Shown here piece by piece: positions 1-5,219 of a DNA stretch of 7,022 nt. The stretch covers positions 1-7,022 of the forward strand of contig CANCBY010000126.1 in assembly GCA_947374445.1 (NCBI GenBank), written 5' to 3'. Position 1 is the stretch's first letter, and each line of letters opens with the position of its first letter. Position numbers and translations under genes: made by a program. The notes under the pieces are model-generated. The model made no database searches. It saw only the letters and a list, made by a program, of their open reading frames with translations, and was not told the DNA's origin. This DNA comes from Pseudobdellovibrionaceae bacterium (lineage in GTDB: Bacteria > Bdellovibrionota > Bdellovibrionia > Bdellovibrionales > Bdellovibrionaceae).

Positions 1-1
1 G

Positions 2-3000
2 GGGAGCATTGCTGATCAGTCGCCACGCCAGGGCTATCATATTCAGGAAGTTGAATTTCTGAAGGAGCTGCCATTAGCAGCTACCGTCATGGCAGAACCT
101 GGTGTGCCCAATGCTGCGAGGATTCGAGTTTGGCAGGGCACTGAGCATCACAGCCCCGCGGGAGTTTTACGTCTTCGTGCAGTCGAGGCTCTGAATGAGC
201 TCGAGGTGTTTTTTCATAATCCAGCGCACAGTCCTTTTTCGGTGAATGCCGAAATTCTTCCGGCTGAAAAAAAGGCCGTTTCTTTGTCAGCGCAAAATTT
301 TGGTTGGATTCCGCGCTTTGTGACGACCGAGACTGAGTCTTTGACGATAACGAAGTCTCTTGCTCGCATCGAGCAAGCCGTGGGGACTGAGCAAGTATTT
401 TACGTCAACTATTCAAAAGTCACTGGAGCTGATTTTAAACCTCAGCTTAAAATCCGTGAATTTGATGGATCTCTGCAAATGGCTGTCGCCTTTTCTATGG
501 AGTCCGTAGGGCTTTTGCATCGCAACTTTCCGTCTTCGCTTTTGCCTGCGATGTCGGCTTTTTGGGGCGGCGTTGGTCACTTTTTTCAAGTCGAACGCAA
601 AGACGTGGCTTCGCGCAAGGCGCAGTTCCGTGCCAACGATTTGCTTTTTCTTCGACATCAGGGCCTGGCTGTTTTTTGTCTTTTTGAGTTGATCAACTGG
701 GTTCTCAAAAAGCCGATGAGCTCTGGTGAAGCGATAGCATTTGTCGATGACTTAGAATCTCCTGAGGCCGACATGCAGTTTCAGAAGGTTGTTAAGTATT
801 TGCAAAACTCTGTGCCACCTTTGCTCGGCAAATCGGCAGTTCCTTTTGAGGAGCTGGTTTCGGTTAAAGTTCAGGGGCTTTTTTATGAGTTCATCGAAAA
901 GACATTTCACTCTTTGATCGATGATCGCTCAGTTATTTTTCAAAATGACAGCGTGATTGAAATTCAAAACACACAGTCGCAGGTATTGCCACTGCTGCGT
1001 TTTTTGATTCTGTATTTTATTGAATCCAGCCAAGGTAAGTTTTTGATGCGAGCTCAGGCTCCGATGAGCGAAAAGTTTATTCAAACTTTGCCATCTTGGA
1101 CTTCACCGCAAATTGTCACTGAAGAAATGGCCGCGCAAAAATCAGTGCTTATCTTGCCTTTGCAATGGGTAGATATTGGCCTTTATGACCAATACCTGAT
1201 TGCATTGCTTTTTGATTTGAATGATCAGGGCGTCGACATTGAGCTCAATGGAACGCCATTGGCAGGCCAAGACAATCCTTTTGAATTTATTTTTTCTGTT
1301 ACTCAATCCGCTGAAAAAGAAGACGGCAATTGGTTTGATTTGCATCCACAAATCTTTTTTAATGGCCAGCGAGTTTTACCTGAAGAGGTAAAAATCAATT
1401 TTGGCCAGGGCGGAAGCGGTGGTCCGCAAGTAGGTTTTATTGAGTATCAAGGGCAGGTATATCGCATTGATAAAAAGCAAATGCCTTCACTCAAATCGCT
1501 GCAGCGGTTCTGGAATAAAATCAAAAGCACTCAGCAATCGGTAAAGCACAACAGCTTTGGCGAAAAGGTCTATCGCTTGCCACGTTCGCAGGCTTTAGAG
1601 CTTTTGATGCTAAAGGCGCAAGGCATTGCTGTACAAGGCGATGGCGAGTGGAAGCGCATCTTTGAATACTTTGATAAGGGCTTAGGCGTTGATCGTATTG
1701 TTTTGCCAGAGTCAATGCAGAAGCTTCTTTTGCCTCATCAGTTTGAAGGAGCGCAGTGGCTGCATGATCTTTACGAACTGAAACTCGGTGCGATTTTGGC
1801 CGATGAAATGGGTCTCGGTAAGACCTTTCAGGTGCTTTCGTTCTTAATCAGTTTGCAGCAGCGCGGGCAGCTCAATAAGTCTTTGATCGTAGTTCCGACT
1901 TCGCTTGTTTATAACTGGATGGACGAGCGCAAAAAATTCGCTCCAGATTTGCCAGTGCGTGTGTTTCAGTCCTCTCAGAAAGAAGAACTGAAAGCGGTAT
2001 TGGCCCAGAGTGAGCCTGTCGTTATGATTACGACTTACGGTTTGCTCAATGAAAACCCTGAGTTCTTTCAGGCGCAAGACTGGAATGTTTTGGCATTTGA
2101 CGAAGCTCAGAATTTAAAAAACATTACGTCTTTGCGAGCTGTTTCAGCGCGAAAGCTCAAAGCACAGTTTAAAGTGTGTTTAACGGGTACACCTATGGAG
2201 AACAACTATCTTGAGTTTTTCTCTCTCTGCGACCTTGTAGTCCCGGGCTGCTTGGGTGGAGTCGATTCATTTCGTAAAGAGTATTTTAATCGTGAAGTCA
2301 GTGCGGATTCTTTGCGTGAGTTGAAATTAATTTCGAAGCCTTTGCTTTTACGTCGAACTAAAGCTCTGGTTAAATTGTCTTTGCCTGACAAAACCATTCA
2401 AAAAATCAGCTTGCCGTTTGGTGAAAAGCAAAAAGAAATCTATAAAAAGATGGCTATGACTTTCTCTCGCCAAGTCGAGGAGCTGATTCAAGACCAGGGC
2501 GAGCGCAAAGCACAGATTGCTATGTTTGCTGCTCTCATGCGTTTGCGGCAAATCTGCTCAGATCCTGCGGCGGTTCCTGGAGTTGTTTTTGACGAACAAC
2601 CTGCCAAGGTAGAGCATTTTTTAAACTCTTTGCAGGATCATCTTGAGAACCAAGAGAGCGTGATCGTATTCACGCAGTTTCTTTCTACTCTCGGACGTAT
2701 TGAACGTGAGCTCAAAAAATTGGGAGTTCCGACCTTTACTCTGCAGGGGAGCGTGAGCTCAAAAGAGCGATTGCGTTTGATCTCGGCCTTTCAGGACAGC
2801 CCTGAGCCTGGTGTTATGCTGATGACATTGAAGACCGGCGGAGTCGGTTTGAATTTGACCAAAGCCTCGGTTGTTTATCATCTTGAGCCTTGGTGGAATC
2901 CCGCTGTCGAAAACCAAGCCACAGATCGGGCTCACAGGATGGGCCAAACCAAGAACGTCAAAGTCTACAATCTTTTGATAGAGGGCTCACTCGAAGAGCG

Positions 3001-3133
3001 CATTGCTGATTTGAAGTTGAAAAAACAAGGATCGTTTGATCGATTGTTTGGTTTGGATGAAGCCGTGCAAGAGAGCGGCTTTGAGGGTGCAAGCTCTCTC
3101 ACTAAAGAGGACTTTATTTACTTGCTGAAATAA
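2..3133 (+). CDS. SNF2/Swi2-family DEAD-like ATPase (helicase superfamily 2), 5' partial
   Basis: Bacterial SNF2-type ATPases are ATP-driven double-stranded DNA translocases that remodel protein-DNA complexes; the substrate here is unknown. Numbering from the ATG at 89, the core begins with LLPHQFEGAQWL near residue 550. Motif I is DEMGLGKT (572-579, Lys578 in the Walker A). Motif II is DEAQ (671-674), the form common in bacterial members. Motif III is LTGTPMENN (from 698). The second RecA lobe has TGGVGLNL (916-923), WWNP (935-938) and DRAHRMGQ (946-953), which includes the arginine finger region. The C-terminus (LTKEDFIYLL) is like that of other bacterial SNF2 proteins, so the 3' end is complete and closes with TAA followed at once by TAG. 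Residues 1-540 are a poorly conserved N-terminal region with a Gly-rich patch near 440. No stop codon occurs in frame between base 2 and the ATG at 89, and that ATG has no visible Shine-Dalgarno sequence. The gene therefore probably starts upstream of the window. The family call is very secure; the specific role is unknown. Confidence 0.95.
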   Translation, partial: GSIADQSPRQGYHIQEVEFLKELPLAATVMAEPGVPNAARIRVWQGTEHHSPAGVLRLRAVEALNELEVFFHNPAHSPFSVNAEILPAEKKAVSLSAQNFGWIPRFVTTETESLTITKSLARIEQAVGTEQVFYVNYSKVTGADFKPQLKIREFDGSLQMAVAFSMESVGLLHRNFPSSLLPAMSAFWGGVGHFFQVERKDVASRKAQFRANDLLFLRHQGLAVFCLFELINWVLKKPMSSGEAIAFVDDLESPEADMQFQKVVKYLQNSVPPLLGKSAVPFEELVSVKVQGLFYEFIEKTFHSLIDDRSVIFQNDSVIEIQNTQSQVLPLLRFLILYFIESSQGKFLMRAQAPMSEKFIQTLPSWTSPQIVTEEMAAQKSVLILPLQWVDIGLYDQYLIALLFDLNDQGVDIELNGTPLAGQDNPFEFIFSVTQSAEKEDGNWFDLHPQIFFNGQRVLPEEVKINFGQGGSGGPQVGFIEYQGQVYRIDKKQMPSLKSLQRFWNKIKSTQQSVKHNSFGEKVYRLPRSQALELLMLKAQGIAVQGDGEWKRIFEYFDKGLGVDRIVLPESMQKLLLPHQFEGAQWLHDLYELKLGAILADEMGLGKTFQVLSFLISLQQRGQLNKSLIVVPTSLVYNWMDERKKFAPDLPVRVFQSSQKEELKAVLAQSEPVVMITTYGLLNENPEFFQAQDWNVLAFDEAQNLKNITSLRAVSARKLKAQFKVCLTGTPMENNYLEFFSLCDLVVPGCLGGVDSFRKEYFNREVSADSLRELKLISKPLLLRRTKALVKLSLPDKTIQKISLPFGEKQKEIYKKMAMTFSRQVEELIQDQGERKAQIAMFAALMRLRQICSDPAAVPGVVFDEQPAKVEHFLNSLQDHLENQESVIVFTQFLSTLGRIERELKKLGVPTFTLQGSVSSKERLRLISAFQDSPEPGVMLMTLKTGGVGLNLTKASVVYHLEPWWNPAVENQATDRAHRMGQTKNVKVYNLLIEGSLEERIADLKLKKQGSFDRLFGLDEAVQESGFEGASSLTKEDFIYLLK

Positions 3134-3145
3134 TAGTTCGCGAAA

Positions 3146-4633
3146 TCAATTAGCGCCCAGTGTAGATGGGTTTAAACAGTTGCCATTTCGATCTTTAGGA
3201 CAGCACTTAGTATCTGTCGCAGGAAGTTCTTGTATCACATTGCAGGCGACGTTGACTTCAGTCGGAAACCAAGCTGCGGTTTTGGTAGTGCTATTAGAAA
3301 GGCACATAAATTTTAGTCCCGAAATATCGGATAACGTATAGCCGGTCACTGAAGTATTGCCTATCGTCGCAGCGGTGGCTTGTTGTTGCTGGTTACTAGA
3401 GTCTCCTGAAATATTTAAACTAAGATTAAAAGTCTGGACTCCAGTATAAACATAAACTGGAGCTCCAGTGCGTGGGTCTGGAGCGGCATTTGAGCAATGC
3501 TGAGCGAAGTTACAGGTTTCGCCAATGCTCGTAGGCGAGCAAATCCAATTCGAACCACTACTAGCTGAGCTGCCTCCAGTGTTCGAGCCCGAAGATGTGC
3601 CCCCGTTAGATCCTGGAGCTGATCCACCTGTTGTTGATGCAGCAGGTGTCGGAATCACTGAAGACACCCCCGCCGCTCGAGGCAAAGTCGAGTACGCAAC
3701 TCCGGAGACGAAGGGCTCTGCAAGCGAGATGTGAATATCTTTTGTTTGAAATTGTAAAGCTTGTGCGGTCTGTATTCGAGTGCTGAAGCGGCGTAAAGTT
3801 CCGGTGGAAGCGCCTGAAGCACAAGCGGAATTGATGCTCGAAGTTTCTGAAGGCGACATCGTAAGATTCGTTTCAAATGTTTTTACAAATTCATTTTGAG
3901 CGGTGTACACACTAAGTGCGACTGCGCTCGCAGAGCCCACAGAGCACGCCCAGCCTGAGAGAATAATACTGCCGTCAGCATTGACGACAGTGCTTTCCCA
4001 AAGACCCGTGAGAGTAGCTACTAATGGCGAAGCGATCGGGGAGCCCGAAAATCCTGTTGGCAGTTTTGAGTACCATAGTGGCCTCAAGCCAATAACAGAG
4101 GCCGTGCTAGAGACTGATAGCTGAGCTGACTGGGATATGTTTGATGGGTCTGTTGCAAAGACAGTGACTACTTTACCTGCAAAGGCAGCCGATTGGTCTT
4201 CTTTGAAGCGATAGAAAAATCTATTCTTGCTAAAAGCAGCGTTGCAGTGAGTGGCGTCGGAAATCGCGGACTCGCTATCGGTGCTTGTCATGATTTCAGC
4301 GTATTGAACTCCGTCGACATAGATATTTATTTTTGTCGCGGCCGCTTTTTTAACGACACAAGCCCAGCCCAAAACAACATCGCCTCTGATGCCTTCAAAC
4401 ACACCTTGTATATTTGGATTTGAAGTCAATGACGAGGCACCGATGGCTCCACCCGGTTGGTAAAGATCACTGGCCGATGAAGAGGCCGAGCTTAAGTTTG
4501 ATTTGGGAGTGTATAGAGCCACGCTTGTGCCGAGCAAAACTTTGGGGCCCGAGCAGTTGTTATAAAAGAGTGAAGACAGTGCGATGAAAAAAAGCAAAGC
4601 TAACGCTTGCGAAGCCTTTAAAATTCGACGCAT
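3146..4633 (-). CDS. Secreted lipoprotein with two tandem GWAC domains and Cys-rich C-terminus
   Basis: I do not recognise a named family. The preferred start is the ATG at 4633, which gives 495 residues. It follows a purine-rich GGGGGAAGA, and the protein then opens with a classic signal peptide: MRR, a hydrophobic stretch (ALALLFFIALSSLF) and a lipobox ending YNNC with Cys27. An in-frame ATG at 4666 adds 11 residues but has no ribosome binding site and spoils the short basic n-region. The mature protein should be lipid-anchored in the envelope. After a Ser-rich spacer come two related domains at residues 77-163 and 210-307. Each has GWAC early (89-92 and 227-230), a second Cys 38-41 residues later, an RF pair and a closing beta-strand-like segment. 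The pattern recalls the GWAxD-type extracellular beta domains, with Cys in place of Asp (inference). A Gly/Ser linker (330-362) leads to a C-terminal region with eight cysteines (365, 374, 380, 444, 464, 477, 478, 486), probably disulfide-bonded. The gene is convergent with the SNF2 gene and divergent from the HNH gene. Function unknown; surface adhesion or envelope structure is possible. Confidence 0.85.
   Translation of the reverse strand: MRRILKASQALALLFFIALSSLFYNNCSGPKVLLGTSVALYTPKSNLSSASSSASDLYQPGGAIGASSLTSNPNIQGVFEGIRGDVVLGWACVVKKAAATKINIYVDGVQYAEIMTSTDSESAISDATHCNAAFSKNRFFYRFKEDQSAAFAGKVVTVFATDPSNISQSAQLSVSSTASVIGLRPLWYSKLPTGFSGSPIASPLVATLTGLWESTVVNADGSIILSGWACSVGSASAVALSVYTAQNEFVKTFETNLTMSPSETSSINSACASGASTGTLRRFSTRIQTAQALQFQTKDIHISLAEPFVSGVAYSTLPRAAGVSSVIPTPAASTTGGSAPGSNGGTSSGSNTGGSSASSGSNWICSPTSIGETCNFAQHCSNAAPDPRTGAPVYVYTGVQTFNLSLNISGDSSNQQQQATAATIGNTSVTGYTLSDISGLKFMCLSNSTTKTAAWFPTEVNVACNVIQELPATDTKCCPKDRNGNCLNPSTLGAN
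3548..3646 (-). other. Gly/Ser/Thr-rich low-complexity linker in the lipoprotein
   Basis: About 33 residues from PAASTTGG to SSGSN consist almost only of Gly, Ser, Thr, Ala, Asn and Pro. They separate the two GWAC domains from the Cys-rich C-terminal region. This looks like a flexible tether rather than a folded domain. Confidence 0.75.
3713..4006 (-). repeat. GWAC domain, copy 2 (protein-level tandem repeat)
   Basis: The second copy runs from GLWESTVVNADGSIILSGWAC through VALSVYTAQNEF to KDIHISLAEP. The second Cys (SAC) lies 41 residues after the GWAC Cys, against 38 in copy 1, which suggests the same intradomain disulfide. Divergence between the copies implies an old duplication or separate acquisition of two family members. 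Confidence 0.65.
4145..4405 (-). repeat. GWAC domain, copy 1 (protein-level tandem repeat)
   Basis: Within the lipoprotein this segment runs from GVFEGIRGDVVLGWAC through KINIYVDGVQYAEI to VVTVFATDP. It shares an ordered set of features with copy 2: a Gly-x-x-Glu start, a G-x-hydrophobic-hydrophobic-x-GWAC core, a strand ending in VY or YVDG, a second Cys (THC here), an RF pair, and a final Lys-hydrophobic strand. The similarity is at protein level only and was judged by eye. Confidence 0.65.
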
Positions 4634-4642
4634 TCTTCCCCC
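4634..4642 (-). promoter_or_regulatory. Probable ribosome binding site deciding the lipoprotein start
   Basis: Read on the minus strand, GGGGGAAGA directly precedes the ATG at 4633. It is the only purine-rich tract near either candidate start; the ATG at 4666 is preceded by CTCTGCTTTGA, which has no Shine-Dalgarno character. The match to AGGAGG is imperfect and the spacing is short, so the support is moderate. It agrees with the better signal peptide obtained from this start. Confidence 0.45.
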
Positions 4643-4702
4643 ACTAACACTCGAATAGTTTCTCATTCAAAGCAGAGAGCGTCCATATTTCTGTGAGTGT
4701 GA

Positions 4703-4731
4703 TCTCAGAATGAGACAGCAAAATAAGTCTC
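4703..4731. promoter_or_regulatory. Nested inverted repeats in the divergent intergenic region
   Basis: TCTCA (4703-4707) and TGAGA (4711-4715) form a perfect 5-bp inverted repeat around GAA. The overlapping GAGAC (4712-4716) is also complementary to GTCTC (4727-4731) across ten bases. Such nested dyads between two divergent genes could be an operator, but the arms are short and chance is a fair explanation. I could not place convincing -35/-10 boxes for either gene. The region 4667-4779 holds no other feature I can support. Confidence 0.25.
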
Positions 4732-4779
4732 TGGTGATCAGTGGACTTCGTCAGCGGCTTCAGTTACAAAATATGCAAT

Positions 4780-5118
4780 ATGAGTGATTACTGGATTCCT
4801 GCCTCTGATGAACATCAACGAAAAGAAAAGACCAAAGCCCGAGAGCTCAAGGCGGGTTCTTGGTGGAAACAGCAATTAGGAAAGGGAATTTGTTATCACT
4901 GCGAAAACAAATTCAAGCCAACAGAGTTGACCATGGATCACTTGATTCCGATCGCTCGCGGCGGAAAATCCAGCAAGACCAACTGTGTGCCTTGTTGCAA
5001 GGACTGCAATACCAAAAAAGGGGCAAAAACTAGGGCTGAAATGGCCCTCGAATCTCTTCATGAGTCCGAAGGTTCTTTGGATTCGGGGGAGCAAATACCC
5101 TCGGATGACGACAATTAA
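4780..5118 (+). CDS. HNH endonuclease-fold protein
   Basis: This small protein (112 residues from the ATG at 4780) has a zinc-ribbon HNH nuclease domain, a beta-beta-alpha-metal fold that cuts DNA. The visible motifs are CYHC (Cys38 and Cys41), then MDHLIPIARGG with the catalytic-type Asp53-His54, then Asn68, and finally CKDCNTKKG with zinc cysteines 73 and 76 and the last HNH residue Asn77. All key positions are intact, so nuclease activity is plausible. The N-terminal 30 residues are charged and contain a WW pair; the last 20 or so are acidic (ending DDDN). An in-frame GTG at 4741 would add 13 residues. The ATG was preferred because its product starts directly with the charged N-terminal segment leading into the domain, but neither start has a good ribosome binding site. 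It is divergent from the lipoprotein gene and lies about 100 bp upstream of top6B on the same strand, so co-transcription is possible. It may be a stand-alone housekeeping HNH protein, a repair nuclease or a defence nuclease; the sequence does not decide. Confidence 0.87.
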   Translation: MSDYWIPASDEHQRKEKTKARELKAGSWWKQQLGKGICYHCENKFKPTELTMDHLIPIARGGKSSKTNCVPCCKDCNTKKGAKTRAEMALESLHESEGSLDSGEQIPSDDDN

Positions 5119-5219
5119 CGCTATTGGTCACGTCAAATCCGCCCTATTTTTCAGCGAAATCCACTAAAAATACCAGAAGTTATTGATTTTTTGTCTCCCT
5201 GGCCTTTGTTTTAAGAGTT
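5119..5219 (+). other. HNH-top6B intergenic spacer
   Basis: This 101-bp spacer is AT-rich toward its right end. I found no stem-loop followed by a T-run that would separate the two genes transcriptionally, and no convincing promoter. The T-rich tract at about 5184-5192 has no stable upstream hairpin. The genes could therefore share a transcript, but this is not shown. Confidence 0.35.

Noticed and set aside
4338..4351. GCGGCCGC followed by six T residues, resembling an intrinsic terminator on the plus strand
   Set aside because: The palindrome has no loop and lies inside the lipoprotein gene, where it encodes Lys-Lys-Ala-Ala-Ala; it is better explained as coding sequence.
3525..4423. Several 69-76 codon plus-strand frames opposite the lipoprotein gene
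   Set aside because: They are antisense to a gene with a clear signal peptide and repeated domains; none has a ribosome binding site or a recognisable product.
4741..4779. GTG at 4741 as the HNH gene start
   Set aside because: It adds 13 residues with no domain similarity, has no good ribosome binding site, and the ATG at 4780 gives a more natural N-terminus; it is not fully excluded.
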